From contig NZ_CP061287.1 of the NCBI RefSeq assembly GCF_018687275.1, positions 1,302,001 to 1,366,000 on the forward strand: a stretch of 64,000 bases of DNA, given 5' to 3'. Made by a program: the position numbers and the translations under genes. Shown piece by piece: positions 33,131 to 42,653 of this stretch. Within the stretch, counting starts at the first letter, position 1. Every line of letters starts with the position of its first letter. This stretch comes from Polynucleobacter sp. MWH-Aus1W21. Lineage in GTDB: Bacteria > Pseudomonadota > Gammaproteobacteria > Burkholderiales > Burkholderiaceae. The notes beneath the pieces were generated by a model that worked only from the letters and a program-made list of their open reading frames with translations, was not told the origin of the DNA and ran no database searches.

Positions 33131-35740
33131 CTAGTTACCTAGCGCCTTTCCTATCACCTCTCTCACATCTGGAGAGAGCGTCTGGCACGCTGAAACGCGC
33201 TCCAGAGCCGCTTTCATGCGATCTTGATAGGGTTGTGCAAATAAGCGCCAGCGATCCAGGGCTCGAGCAAGACGAGCGGCAACCTGAGGATTGATGGGAT
33301 CAAGCGCCAAGACGCTATCGGCCCAGAACTCATATCCACTGCCATCCACCTGGTGAAAGCTTGCCGGGTTATTTGCACAGAAGGCATGAATGACGCTGCG
33401 TACTCGGTTGGGATTATTTAACTTAAATGCAGGATGTTCGCGCAGCTTCTTCACCTCTTCCAGCGTAGAGTCGAGACCATCAACTGGTGGGCGACTTGAT
33501 TGCAATCCAAACCACTTATCAATCACTAAAGCGTCATTGGCAAATCGGTTGTAGAAATCAATTAAACAATCTTTGGCTGGTTTTGCACCATGCACCACCA
33601 ACGCAGCTAAAGCAGCGTAACGATCAGTCATATTGTCAGCAATTTGATACTGATTGGCAGCCATTGGTGCCCACACTGCAGGCGCCGCTTCAAGCAGCAT
33701 GCTTAATGCCAAGTTCTTAAGTGCGCGCTTTCCAGAATCCACTCCATCCGACTTAAATGGTCCAGGTGTTTGCATCTGTTGATACAAGGCAGCCCACTCC
33801 AGCTGGAGTCGCTTAGCAATTTCTCTGCGGAAGGCGCGGCGTGCAGTAAATATCTCCTGAGGATCCACGCTCGTACATTGCTCATACAAATAAGACTCAG
33901 CAGGTAGCGTCAGGGCCAGATCTTTAAAGGCTGGATCCAAATTAGGGTCAAGCAGAATATTGCGATAGGCCTCAATGAGTTGGACATCTGGCAAGCGATT
34001 ATTCAGAATCATTTGCATTGCTAGTTTTTGACCAGCCTCCCAGCGATTGAATGCATCGTCATCACTGGAGAATTGCGTCAAGAGATCTGCTTCAGACTGC
34101 TCAAAATCTAAGTTAATCGGTGCCGAGAAATTGCGATTAATCGATAACACTGGACGCTCTTCAATATTGTCAAAGGTCCACGTCTGACTATCTTGTGTCA
34201 GCTCCAGCAATTGTTCTGTTTGATCGTTCGCCTTGGTAATTAAGCGCATCTTCAATGGAATATGAAAAGGCTTCTTCTCTGGCTGGCCGGGACTAGGCGC
34301 GCAACTTTGCGTCAGCGTGAGTTGGTACTGTTTTTTGGCGGCATCGTAATGCTCTTGCACCTTCACTCGTGGAGTCCCTGCCTGGCTGTACCAATTCTTG
34401 AACTGAGTCAGGTCTTTGCCATTGGCATCAGCCATCGCCATCAAGAAATCATCACAGGTCACTGCCTGACCATCATGGCGCTTGAAGTACAAATCCATGC
34501 CCTTACGGAAACCATCCCTTCCAAGCAGGGTTTGGTACATCCGGACTACCTCAGAGCCCTTCTCATACACGGTCACGGTATAGAAGTTATTGATCTCTTG
34601 GTACTCATCAGGACGAATTGGATGCGCCATCGGACCCGCATCTTCTGGGAACTGCAGCTGACGCAACAAGCGGACGTCTTCAATTCTCTTTACTGCCCTG
34701 CCAGATTCACTACCCATTTGGTCAGCAGAAAACTCTTGGTCTCTGAAAACGGTTAAACCCTCTTTCAACGATAACTGGAACCAATCCTGACAGGTGACGC
34801 GATTGCCGGTCCAGTTATGAAAGTACTCATGCGCAACAACGCTTTCAATATTGGCAAAGTCAGCATCAGTCGCTGTTTCTGGTTGCGCAAGCACAAACTT
34901 GGTATTGAAAATATTCAATCCCTTGTTTTCCATCGCGCCCATATTGAAATCACTAACAGCCACAATCATGAAACGCTCTAAATCCAGCTCCAGGCCAAAG
35001 CGTTTTTCATCCCAATGGATTGATGCAATCAAAGAGTCCATGGCATGACGCGTTTTCTTCAGATCATGCGGCTCAACCCAAATTTGTAAGAGCTTCTTAG
35101 CACCACTACTGGTAGTAATAGTCTCTTCAATGCACTCCAGCTTGCCTGCCACCAAGGCAAACAAGTACGAAGGCTTCGGAAATGGGTCTTCCCAGGTCGC
35201 ACTATGCCAACCATTAGGAAGTTTTTCTGTATTAATTAAGTTACCGTTAGATAACAAGACTGGGCACTCTGCTTCACGAGCGCGCAGCGTTACCTTGAAT
35301 CGCGCCATGACGTCTGGACGATCTAAGAAATAAGTAATCTTTCTAAAACCCTCTGCCTCACACTGGGTAAAGAAGTTGCCATTCGAAACGTACAAACCCA
35401 TCAGGGTTGTGTTTTTCTCTGGCACACAAACACAAATAATTTCAACGATGAATTTATCTTTACCTTCATTTGGCAAAGAATGAATCGTGAGTGTTTCAGG
35501 GGTTAATTCAAAATGGCGATGGGCTTCACCATTAATCCGTAAGCTGACGAACTCGAGCTCATGTCCGACCAATACCAAGGGAGCCCCTGGTTCAATGCTT
35601 TTGCCCGGCAGAACTTCAATTCGACTTTTAACAATCGTTCTGGCTGGGTCTAGAGCAATATCAAGCTCGACCTGATCGAAGGTATAAACGGGGGGACGGT
35701 ATTCGAGCCGACGAAAGCTCTGCGGGAGATCAGTTTTCAT
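33131..35740 (-). CDS. pepN: Aminopeptidase N
   Basis: PepN is a cytoplasmic zinc aminopeptidase of family M1 that removes N-terminal residues from peptides. The 869-aa protein matches E. coli PepN in length and layout: N-terminal beta domain, exopeptidase motif NMGAMENKGLNIF, zinc site VAHEYFHNWTGNR with the third ligand Glu in LKEGLTVFRDQEFS, then the C-terminal helical domain (IADNMTDRYAALAALVVHG, VRSVIHAFCANNPASFH). It starts at ATG 35740. No regulatory element is obvious. Confidence 0.97.
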   Translation of the reverse strand: MKTDLPQSFRRLEYRPPVYTFDQVELDIALDPARTIVKSRIEVLPGKSIEPGAPLVLVGHELEFVSLRINGEAHRHFELTPETLTIHSLPNEGKDKFIVEIICVCVPEKNTTLMGLYVSNGNFFTQCEAEGFRKITYFLDRPDVMARFKVTLRAREAECPVLLSNGNLINTEKLPNGWHSATWEDPFPKPSYLFALVAGKLECIEETITTSSGAKKLLQIWVEPHDLKKTRHAMDSLIASIHWDEKRFGLELDLERFMIVAVSDFNMGAMENKGLNIFNTKFVLAQPETATDADFANIESVVAHEYFHNWTGNRVTCQDWFQLSLKEGLTVFRDQEFSADQMGSESGRAVKRIEDVRLLRQLQFPEDAGPMAHPIRPDEYQEINNFYTVTVYEKGSEVVRMYQTLLGRDGFRKGMDLYFKRHDGQAVTCDDFLMAMADANGKDLTQFKNWYSQAGTPRVKVQEHYDAAKKQYQLTLTQSCAPSPGQPEKKPFHIPLKMRLITKANDQTEQLLELTQDSQTWTFDNIEERPVLSINRNFSAPINLDFEQSEADLLTQFSSDDDAFNRWEAGQKLAMQMILNNRLPDVQLIEAYRNILLDPNLDPAFKDLALTLPAESYLYEQCTSVDPQEIFTARRAFRREIAKRLQLEWAALYQQMQTPGPFKSDGVDSGKRALKNLALSMLLEAAPAVWAPMAANQYQIADNMTDRYAALAALVVHGAKPAKDCLIDFYNRFANDALVIDKWFGLQSSRPPVDGLDSTLEEVKKLREHPAFKLNNPNRVRSVIHAFCANNPASFHQVDGSGYEFWADSVLALDPINPQVAARLARALDRWRLFAQPYQDRMKAALERVSACQTLSPDVREVIGKALGN

Positions 35741-35784
35741 GAGCCTATTTTAAGTCTAGGCTGGCAGACGGGTTGCCGCCTATA

Positions 35785-36360
35785 TCAAGCCCAGATCAAG
35801 GTAGCAATGCCAATGGCAATAAAGGTGATGGCTGCTATGGCATGCACCCACTTGATAGGCATCCGCTTGGTGAACTTCTGACCAATCCAGACCGCAGGAG
35901 CATTAGCCAGCATCATCCCCAATGTGGTGCCAACCGTTACCGAGACTACATCCTCATAACGAGCACCCAGGGCAATAGTAGCAATTTGTGTCTTATCACC
36001 CATCTCAGCCAAAAAGAACAGGCCGGTCGTTAGCAAAAATACTTGTAGGGCTTTATCAGCGACCTTAGATCCAGCAGCGTCGTCAATATGATCTGGCACC
36101 AACAACCACAAACCAATACCTAAGAAGCTCAATCCTAAAATCCAGCGCATGACATCGGGCGACACCAGAGTCGTCAACCAATGACCCAGTAAGGCAGCAC
36201 ATGCATGATTAGCGATCGTAGCAATAAAAATACCAGCAATAATTGCCATCGCTTGCCTTGGATAGCGAGCTGCAAGCATCAATGAAAGCAGTTGGGTTTT
36301 ATCACCCATCTCCGCTAAGGCAACCACCCCAGCAGAGAGGGTTAATGCTGAAAAATCCAT
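35785..36360 (-). CDS. GDT1/TMEM165-family cation exporter (MneA-type)
   Basis: The 191-aa inner-membrane protein (UPF0016) has six hydrophobic helices arranged as an inverted duplication. Each half carries the family motif E-x-G-D-K-T: EMGDKTQLLSLMLAARY near residue 17 and EMGDKTQIATIALGARY near residue 117. Bacterial members such as Vibrio MneA export Mn2+. It lies 44 bp upstream of pepN, with no evidence of co-regulation. I looked for a yybP-ykoY manganese riboswitch upstream and did not recognise one. Family certain, substrate inferred. Confidence 0.9.
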   Translation of the reverse strand: MDFSALTLSAGVVALAEMGDKTQLLSLMLAARYPRQAMAIIAGIFIATIANHACAALLGHWLTTLVSPDVMRWILGLSFLGIGLWLLVPDHIDDAAGSKVADKALQVFLLTTGLFFLAEMGDKTQIATIALGARYEDVVSVTVGTTLGMMLANAPAVWIGQKFTKRMPIKWVHAIAAITFIAIGIATLIWA

Positions 36361-36451
36361 GTAAGTAGGTCCAGTCAGTTTTGCAATGTTCTGCGTATGA
36401 GAGATATTTTAAATCCCCTGTTCACTGGACCCGTTTTGCCTTATAGAGCGG

Positions 36452-37570
36452 CTATGCCACGAATAGCTCCTCAAATGATGTGCAGTCCAGCCCTTGAGCT
36501 TGCGCAACAGGTTCTGAAGTTAAGATTCCTTTATGAACACTTAGACCATTGCGCAAATGATGATCAATAGATAGTGCCTTCATTACCCCACGATTAGCCA
36601 AAGCTTCCACAAAGGGATAAGTTGCATTTGTTAAAGCAAAGGTAGATGTTCTGGCGACCGCACCCGGCATATTGGCTACGCAGTAATGAAGCACACCATC
36701 CACTACAAATGTAGGATCTGCGTGGGTTGTAGGTTTAGAGGTTTCAAAACAACCGCCTTGATCAATAGCCACATCCACCACCACTGAACCTGGCTTCATC
36801 TTTTTGATCATGTCATGCGTTACCAACTTTGGTGCTGCAGCGCCAGGAAGTAAGACTGCCCCAATGACAACATCAGCCTCACAGACCTCCTGCTCAATCA
36901 GCAAGCTATCAGAGTAAAAAGTTCTCACTCGATTGCCATAGAACATATCAATCTGACGCAAGCGATCAATATCGCGATCGAAGATGCACACATCAGCGCC
37001 CATACCCACGGCCATTTGCAAAACATTTCGTCCAACTACGCCGCCACCCAAAATCACGATCTTTGCTGGAGAGACGCCAGGCACTCCAGCCATCAAAACA
37101 CCCAGACCACCATTGGTTTTCTCAAGATGTGATGCAGCCGCCTGAATAGACATCCGTCCAGCCACTTCACTCATGGGCGCCAACAAAGGTAGGACACCAT
37201 TCATAGCTGTGACAGTTTCATATGCAATACAGGTAGCTCCAGATTGCAGCAAAGCTATTGTTTGCTTGGGGTCAGGTGCTAAGTGTAAATATGTGAATAA
37301 AATTTGATCCTCACGCAACATGGCGCACTCCTGTGCCTGAGGCTCTTTCACTTTGACAATCATCTCCGCTTTGTGAAATACCTCTGCTGCACTATTAATT
37401 AAGCTAGCGCCAGCCAGTCGATATGCTTCATCGCTCAAGCCAATTTGTGCCCCAGAACCTCGTTGGATCAAGACGGAGTGTCCTTGCTTGCAAAGTCCGC
37501 TGACATTACCAGGCGTTAAACCCACCCGAAACTCATTATTTTTTACCTCTTGAGGTACACCAATAATCAT
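36452..37570 (-). CDS. ald: Alanine dehydrogenase
   Basis: Ald catalyses the NAD-dependent interconversion of L-alanine and pyruvate plus ammonia. The 372-aa protein has the expected length and motifs: MIIGVPQEVKNNEFRVGLTPGNV at the start, KVKEPQAQE, the nucleotide-binding VVILGGGVVGRNVLQMAVGMGADV, and DVAIDQGGCFETSKPTTH with the active-site Asp. GGAG precedes the ATG by 6 bases. The amino-acid permease gene ends 12 bp upstream on the same strand, so the two form an operon for uptake and catabolism of alanine or a related small amino acid. Confidence 0.96.
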   Translation of the reverse strand: MIIGVPQEVKNNEFRVGLTPGNVSGLCKQGHSVLIQRGSGAQIGLSDEAYRLAGASLINSAAEVFHKAEMIVKVKEPQAQECAMLREDQILFTYLHLAPDPKQTIALLQSGATCIAYETVTAMNGVLPLLAPMSEVAGRMSIQAAASHLEKTNGGLGVLMAGVPGVSPAKIVILGGGVVGRNVLQMAVGMGADVCIFDRDIDRLRQIDMFYGNRVRTFYSDSLLIEQEVCEADVVIGAVLLPGAAAPKLVTHDMIKKMKPGSVVVDVAIDQGGCFETSKPTTHADPTFVVDGVLHYCVANMPGAVARTSTFALTNATYPFVEALANRGVMKALSIDHHLRNGLSVHKGILTSEPVAQAQGLDCTSFEELFVA

Positions 37571-37582
37571 TGCTATCTCCTA

Positions 37583-38965
37583 TTATTTAAATTGACGCTG
37601 AATTGTAGTTTTGCGATGCAAGCCCACGACATAAAACATCACGAGATACACGCCCAATAAGCACGGCCCTACTATTAAGGCGATCCATGCATCCTCGTGA
37701 AAGCCCATCAACACCACAACTAAAGCAATGAATGCCAAAGCGAACCACGAGGAATACGGCCACCAAGGAGCGCGATAAGCTAATTGAGCTACTTGAGATT
37801 GAGATAGAGAGTGACGGAATTTAAGCTGCGTAATGAGAATAGCAATCCAGACCATCAAACCAATGAAGGTGACTGCCGCCATCATGTATTGAAAAGCTTT
37901 ATCAGGCACGAAATAATTCAGTACTACGCCTGTCATGCAGACTCCGACTGTAGACATCACAGCACGATGCGGAACACCATACTTTGAAAGTTTTGAAAAT
38001 GACTTGGGAGCGTAACCATTAGACGATAGTGAATACAACAAACGTCCGCCACTAAAGATGCCCGCATTACAAGACGAAAGTGCAGCAGTAATGACAACAA
38101 AGTTAATTAATCCTGCAGCCTCACGTAAGCCCAATCTTTCAAACATCACTACAAATGGACTACCCTGCTGACCCACTTGATTCCAAGGGAAGATTGCCAA
38201 AATCACAAGAATTGCACCCATGTAAAAAATCAGAATGCGCCATGCCAGAGAATCAATAGCCATCGGAATGGTTTTTTGTGGATTCTCAGCTTCGCCTGCA
38301 GATAAGCCAATCATCTCGATACCAACATAAGCAAACAAAACCATTTGCAGTGACAGCAGCATTCCACTAATGCCATTTGGAAAGAAACCACCGTGTTGCC
38401 ATAGATTACTTAAGCCGATGGGTTGCCAATCATTCGTAAAGCCAAATAATATGACCGCACCCCCAAGTGCAATCATGGCGACAATCGCCACCACCTTGAT
38501 CAGCGCAAACCAAAACTCAAATTCACCAAATACCTTTACAGCAATGAGATTGATTAAGCCCATCATCACAATGGAAGAAAGGGCCCAGACCCACTGTGGC
38601 GTCTCCGGAAACCATATTCCCATATAAATACCTACGGCTGTGACTTCTGCAATACCGACCACAATCCAATAAGACCAATAGCCCCAGCCCACCATATAGC
38701 CGGCTAGTGGGCCTACATAGGTATTGGCATATGCCGCAAAAGATCCCGCTACCGGCTCATGAACAGCCATTTCACCTAGCGTACGCAAAACAATGAAGGC
38801 AACTAGACCTGCAAGCAGATAGCCCAAAAGAATAGATGGGCCAGCAATTTGTATAGCGCTAGCCGATCCAAGAAACAAGCCCACGCCAATCGTTGAGCCT
38901 AAGGCCATCAAACGAATATGACGTACTTTGAGATGGCGCTTTAAGCCAGTGTGTTCAGTCTGCAA
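37583..38965 (-). CDS. Amino-acid permease, APC family (CycA/AAT-like)
   Basis: The 460-aa protein has 12 hydrophobic segments and the AAT-group signature RHIRLMALGSTIGVGLFLGSASAIQIAGPSILLGYLLAG at the start and SLQMVLFAYVGIEMIGLSAGEAENPQKTIPMAI in the middle, as in CycA (D-serine/D-alanine/glycine). The start is placed at TTG 38965: AGGAGG lies exactly six bases upstream, which rules against an ORF extended another 13 codons with the Shine-Dalgarno inside it. The operon with ald suggests alanine or glycine as substrate; this is inferred from context. Confidence 0.9.
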   Translation of the reverse strand: MQTEHTGLKRHLKVRHIRLMALGSTIGVGLFLGSASAIQIAGPSILLGYLLAGLVAFIVLRTLGEMAVHEPVAGSFAAYANTYVGPLAGYMVGWGYWSYWIVVGIAEVTAVGIYMGIWFPETPQWVWALSSIVMMGLINLIAVKVFGEFEFWFALIKVVAIVAMIALGGAVILFGFTNDWQPIGLSNLWQHGGFFPNGISGMLLSLQMVLFAYVGIEMIGLSAGEAENPQKTIPMAIDSLAWRILIFYMGAILVILAIFPWNQVGQQGSPFVVMFERLGLREAAGLINFVVITAALSSCNAGIFSGGRLLYSLSSNGYAPKSFSKLSKYGVPHRAVMSTVGVCMTGVVLNYFVPDKAFQYMMAAVTFIGLMVWIAILITQLKFRHSLSQSQVAQLAYRAPWWPYSSWFALAFIALVVVLMGFHEDAWIALIVGPCLLGVYLVMFYVVGLHRKTTIQRQFK

Positions 38966-39209
38966 GAGAGACCTCCTTTCGATTTGTCGTTGGCGACTTA
39001 CCAACGGAGCAAAGTCTAGGGAGGACTGATGATGAGCACTAGAGGGGGAAAATTACTAAAGTGACGAATTGAATAAATCTGAATAGACTTAAATAAAAAT
39101 GTCTTTGAAATCAATGCGGCGTTTGCAATAAATTATTTTTGACTGCAAAAGAATCAGTAAATTCCTACAGGGAATCCCCTTAAAGATTTAAGGCACTCCT
39201 TATAAAAAT

Positions 39210-39959
39210 CTACTGGGCAGCAATGAGATTGAGTATTTCTGCAGCAGCTGCTAAGCCGCAAGCGGCAGTTACCATCACTGTAGAACCGTAGCCCGAGCAT
39301 GCCAAGCCTCCACTAGAAGCACCAGCGCGAGGCTCATGAGAATAAATAGCGCGAATGCCAATCTTTTTCTTAAGATTTCTAGAGAAGCCATGATCTTGTC
39401 TTAGCCCTTGGCGCACCTTAGCTAACAAAGCGTCTTGTTCGGTACGTGAAAGATCTTCACAACGCACAGATGTAGGGTCAGATTTTCCACCAGCCGCTCC
39501 ACACATTACTAAAGCACGCTGATTTTTAACAGCCCAAACAGATAAGGCAATTTTGGTTTGTACTGAATCAGTAGCATCTAATACCAATGCATTTTCTGGA
39601 ATAAGTCGGTCTAGATTTTCAGGCTCTAAAAATTCATCACAAGAGGTGAGTTTGATTTCTGGATTAATTTGCACAATACGTTGAGTCATCGCCTCAACCT
39701 TTGCTTTGCCGTACTGCCCTTCCAAAGCATGCAATTGTCGGTTTGTATTGCTCTCGGCAATATGATCAAAATCAATTAAGACTAAATGTCCAATGCCAGT
39801 GCGCGCCAAAGCCTCGGCAGCCCAAGAGCCAACTCCTCCTAGACCTGCCACTACTACAGTTGCATGCAAAAAGCGCTCGCGTAGCTCTGGTCCATAGAGT
39901 CGGGAAACTCCACCAAAACGGCGATTCTCTAAGCTGTCTTCTATCTTGTCTTCTGCCAT
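39210..39959 (-). CDS. tcdA: tRNA threonylcarbamoyladenosine dehydratase
   Basis: TcdA is an E1-like ATP-dependent enzyme that cyclises t6A37 of ANN-decoding tRNAs to ct6A. The 249-aa protein has RFGGVSRLYGPELRERF, the nucleotide-binding VVVAGLGGVGSWAAEALARTGIGHLVLIDFDHIAESNTNRQ, and ALVLDATDSVQTKIALSVWA, matching E. coli TcdA/CsdL. Cysteines near the end (GGLACSGYGSTVMVTAACGL) are typical. It diverges from pdxH with 22 bp between the start codons. Confidence 0.93.
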   Translation of the reverse strand: MAEDKIEDSLENRRFGGVSRLYGPELRERFLHATVVVAGLGGVGSWAAEALARTGIGHLVLIDFDHIAESNTNRQLHALEGQYGKAKVEAMTQRIVQINPEIKLTSCDEFLEPENLDRLIPENALVLDATDSVQTKIALSVWAVKNQRALVMCGAAGGKSDPTSVRCEDLSRTEQDALLAKVRQGLRQDHGFSRNLKKKIGIRAIYSHEPRAGASSGGLACSGYGSTVMVTAACGLAAAAEILNLIAAQ

Positions 39960-39981
39960 AGCTTCTCTTTATACTGAATAA

Positions 39982-40617
39982 ATGGACTCCATTGCTCAAC
40001 TCCGCAAAAACTATACCTTTGGCCAGCTATCAGAGACTGAGGTTCCCCAGGACCCACTGCAGCTTTTTCAGCTCTGGTTTGAACAAGCTATGAAGGCGGA
40101 ATGCCCGGAACCCAACTCGATGACCCTGGCAACAGCAGATCAAGCAGGAAATCCATCAGCCCGTATTGTCTTACTAAAAGGTGCCGACCAAAACGGCTTT
40201 ACCTTTTTTACCAACTACGAAAGCCAAAAAGGCCGTGATTTAGCCATACGTCCTCAGGCAGCCCTTCTCTTTCATTGGCACGAACTAGAGCGCCAAGTCC
40301 GCATTCAGGGCATTGTTGAGAAAGTAAGCGCTACTGAGAGCGATGAGTACTTTCACTCTCGCCCACCGGCCTCCAGAATTGGTGCCTGGGCATCGCCTCA
40401 GAGCGCTGCCATCCCCAACCGAGAGTTTTTAGAAGAGGCGGAAAAACGCTTCAAAGCAGAATTTGGCGACAAGCCCCCTCGCCCAGAGCATTGGGGTGGC
40501 TATCGACTACGCCCTGCCGAAATTGAATTCTGGCAGGGTCGCCCTTCGAGACTGCATGACCGCATGCACTACAAGCTAGAAGGAAACCAGTGGCACGTGA
40601 ACCGCTTGGCGCCTTAA
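39982..40617 (+). CDS. pdxH: Pyridoxamine 5'-phosphate oxidase
   Basis: PdxH oxidises pyridoxine or pyridoxamine 5'-phosphate to pyridoxal phosphate using FMN and O2. The 211-aa length is standard. Visible: PNSMTLATADQAGNPSARIVLLKG, the FMN-binding GFTFFTNYESQKGRDL, LFHWHELERQVRIQG, and the C-terminal signature EFWQGRPSRLHDRMHY. It starts at ATG 39982 and ends 12 bp before convergent msrA. Confidence 0.97.
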   Translation: MDSIAQLRKNYTFGQLSETEVPQDPLQLFQLWFEQAMKAECPEPNSMTLATADQAGNPSARIVLLKGADQNGFTFFTNYESQKGRDLAIRPQAALLFHWHELERQVRIQGIVEKVSATESDEYFHSRPPASRIGAWASPQSAAIPNREFLEEAEKRFKAEFGDKPPRPEHWGGYRLRPAEIEFWQGRPSRLHDRMHYKLEGNQWHVNRLAP

Positions 40618-40629
40618 GCTTTTATAGAT

Positions 40630-41202
40630 TTAGGAATACTGGGGCGCAATAAGCGATTTAAATTTCGCTCTAAATTTAGCCAGCTTGGGCGCAACCACCG
40701 CCATGCAATACCCTTGATTGGGGTGCTGCTGAAAATAATTCTGGTGATAGTCTTCTGCCGGATAAATAGTTGGAGCAGCTTCAATCTGCGTTACTACGGG
40801 ATTGGAGTAAATTTTTGAGTCCTCCAGCTCCCCCACTACTTCGTGAGCAATCTTGGTTTGCTCATCACTATGCGTAAAAATGACAGAGCGATATTGCGTT
40901 CCGTGATCATTGCCTTGATAGTTCAAAGTGGTTGGATCATGAATCACAAAAAAGATTTCCAGCAAATCCCGAAATGAAACCACTTGTGGGTCAAACAAAA
41001 TATCGACAATCTCTGCGTGGCCAGATACGCCAGTGCAGACAGCCTCATAAGTCGGATTAGGCCTTGCGCCACCGGCGTAACCAGAAACTACGGATTTCAC
41101 CCCGGTAATTTGCTGATAAACCGCCTCAAGACACCAAAAACAGCCCCCACCGAGGGTTGCACGCTCTAAAAGAGGTTCGTTTTTATTGATATTTATTTCC
41201 AT
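40630..41202 (-). CDS. msrA: Peptide-methionine (S)-S-oxide reductase
   Basis: MsrA reduces the S-epimer of methionine sulfoxide in proteins, using thioredoxin. The 190-aa protein has the catalytic GGCFWC (about residues 18-23) in ATLGGGCFWCLEAVY, the YAGG motif (VSGYAGGARPNPTYEAVCTG), GHAEIVDILFDP, and PAEDYHQNYF. There is no signal peptide, so it acts in the cytoplasm. It is convergent with pdxH and divergent from the aldehyde dehydrogenase gene. Confidence 0.96.
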   Translation of the reverse strand: MEININKNEPLLERATLGGGCFWCLEAVYQQITGVKSVVSGYAGGARPNPTYEAVCTGVSGHAEIVDILFDPQVVSFRDLLEIFFVIHDPTTLNYQGNDHGTQYRSVIFTHSDEQTKIAHEVVGELEDSKIYSNPVVTQIEAAPTIYPAEDYHQNYFQQHPNQGYCMAVVAPKLAKFRAKFKSLIAPQYS

Positions 41203-41251
41203 GGCTTTATCCTAATGCCTTATTTCAATGTCTGCCAACTAATAATCCCCT

Positions 41252-42649
41252 ATGAATCGCTTCACTATCCAGCTCGACGAAATTAAGGCAGCCTTTGCTG
41301 CTGAACCAAACCCTACGATTGAAGTCAGGTTAGATCGCATTGCTCGCATTAAAAAAATGATTGAGGCCAATGAAGAGAAAATTTGCAAAGCTCTCGAGGC
41401 AGACTTTGGAGTGCGCCACTCAGTAGAGACAAGACTTGCTGAATGCCAGATGATTTATCAGGCATGCAAATACACTCGCAAGCACCTTAAAGAATGGATG
41501 AAACCGGAGCAAAGAGAGGTTCCTTTTCACATGGGAGCCTCACATGCCTACATTGAAAGTCAGTCGCTCGGCGTAGTTGGCATTCTGAGTCCTTGGAATT
41601 ATCCCGTTCAATTAGCCCTCATTCCGGCGATCGCTGCCTTTGCTGCTGGTAATCGTATTTGGCTAAAACCATCCGAACGTAGCTCACGCACCTCCGGATT
41701 TATTGCGAGCTTAATTCAAGAATATTTCCACCCGTCAGAATTTTGCGTCACTACTGGCGGTCCCGATGTAGCCGAGCAATTTGCGGCGTTACCTTTTGAT
41801 CATCTCTTCTTTACTGGCTCCGGCACAATCGGTAAAAAGGTGATGCGCGCTGCGGCCGAGAACCTCACGCCGGTCACACTGGAGCTAGGCGGTACGACTC
41901 CCGTCATTATTGATAAAAGTGCCAAACTCAAAGATGCGGCTGCCTCGATCACCTATGGCAAGTTGCTGAATGGCGGACAAACCTGCATTGCGCCGGACTA
42001 TGTTTTGATTGAAGCAAGTCTTCAAGAGGCATTTATTCAAGAGTTACAAGCTGCAGCACAAACTCAATTTAGCAATCCTGAAGAATTAACCGGCCCGATT
42101 GATGAAAGACAACTGGAGTACTGGCAACACTTAGTGAGTGATGCGCTAGATCGTGGAGCCAAAGCAATTCCCCTTCTTAATAATCCAGGTGCCGGAGCAA
42201 GGCCGTTTGATCCCATCGTATTGACCAATGTTCCGCCTGAGGCACGAGTGCTTCATGAAGAAATCTTTGGGCCTATTCTGCCAATCGTGACTGTTGCTGA
42301 TACCTCTGCAGCAATTGCTTATGTAAATAACAAGCCAAATCCCCTTGCTTTGTATTGGTTTGGTAAAGACAAAAAGAATATGAAGCGGGTTTTGAGTGAG
42401 ACTCGCTCTGGCGGCGTTACCGTCAATGACACACTACTGCACATCACCATTGAAGATCTCCCTTTTGGTGGTGTTGGTGCTAGCGGTATGGGTAGCTATC
42501 ACGGCAAAGCAGGCTTTGATACCTTTAGCCACCAAAAGTCGATTCTTGAAGTGCGCGGTTTCTTTGGCTTGAATTTCTTCAAAGGAACAAAGACAGCGCG
42601 CCCTCCCTATGGAAAAATGACCGAGCGGTTATTGCGCTATTTGAAGTAA
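41252..42649 (+). CDS. Class 3-type aldehyde dehydrogenase (coniferyl-aldehyde-dehydrogenase-like)
   Basis: This NAD(P)-dependent aldehyde dehydrogenase of 465 aa belongs to the short class 3 group, which includes coniferyl aldehyde dehydrogenase and ALDH3. It has GILSPWNYPVQLALIPAIAAFAAGNRIWLKPSE, the glycine motif FFTGSGTIGKKVM, the general base Glu in VTLELGGTTPVIID, and the catalytic Cys in NGGQTCIAPDYVL. The C-terminal DLPFGGVGASGMGSYHGKAGFDTFSH is characteristic. The aldehyde is unknown. Its stop is only 4 bp from the end of the convergent LysE-family gene. Confidence 0.92.
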   Translation: MNRFTIQLDEIKAAFAAEPNPTIEVRLDRIARIKKMIEANEEKICKALEADFGVRHSVETRLAECQMIYQACKYTRKHLKEWMKPEQREVPFHMGASHAYIESQSLGVVGILSPWNYPVQLALIPAIAAFAAGNRIWLKPSERSSRTSGFIASLIQEYFHPSEFCVTTGGPDVAEQFAALPFDHLFFTGSGTIGKKVMRAAAENLTPVTLELGGTTPVIIDKSAKLKDAAASITYGKLLNGGQTCIAPDYVLIEASLQEAFIQELQAAAQTQFSNPEELTGPIDERQLEYWQHLVSDALDRGAKAIPLLNNPGAGARPFDPIVLTNVPPEARVLHEEIFGPILPIVTVADTSAAIAYVNNKPNPLALYWFGKDKKNMKRVLSETRSGGVTVNDTLLHITIEDLPFGGVGASGMGSYHGKAGFDTFSHQKSILEVRGFFGLNFFKGTKTARPPYGKMTERLLRYLK

Positions 42650-42653
42650 TACT

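Noticed and set aside
36361..36451. Manganese riboswitch (yybP-ykoY type) before the GDT1-family exporter
   Set aside because: The upstream stretch is short and I could not find the conserved loops of that riboswitch.
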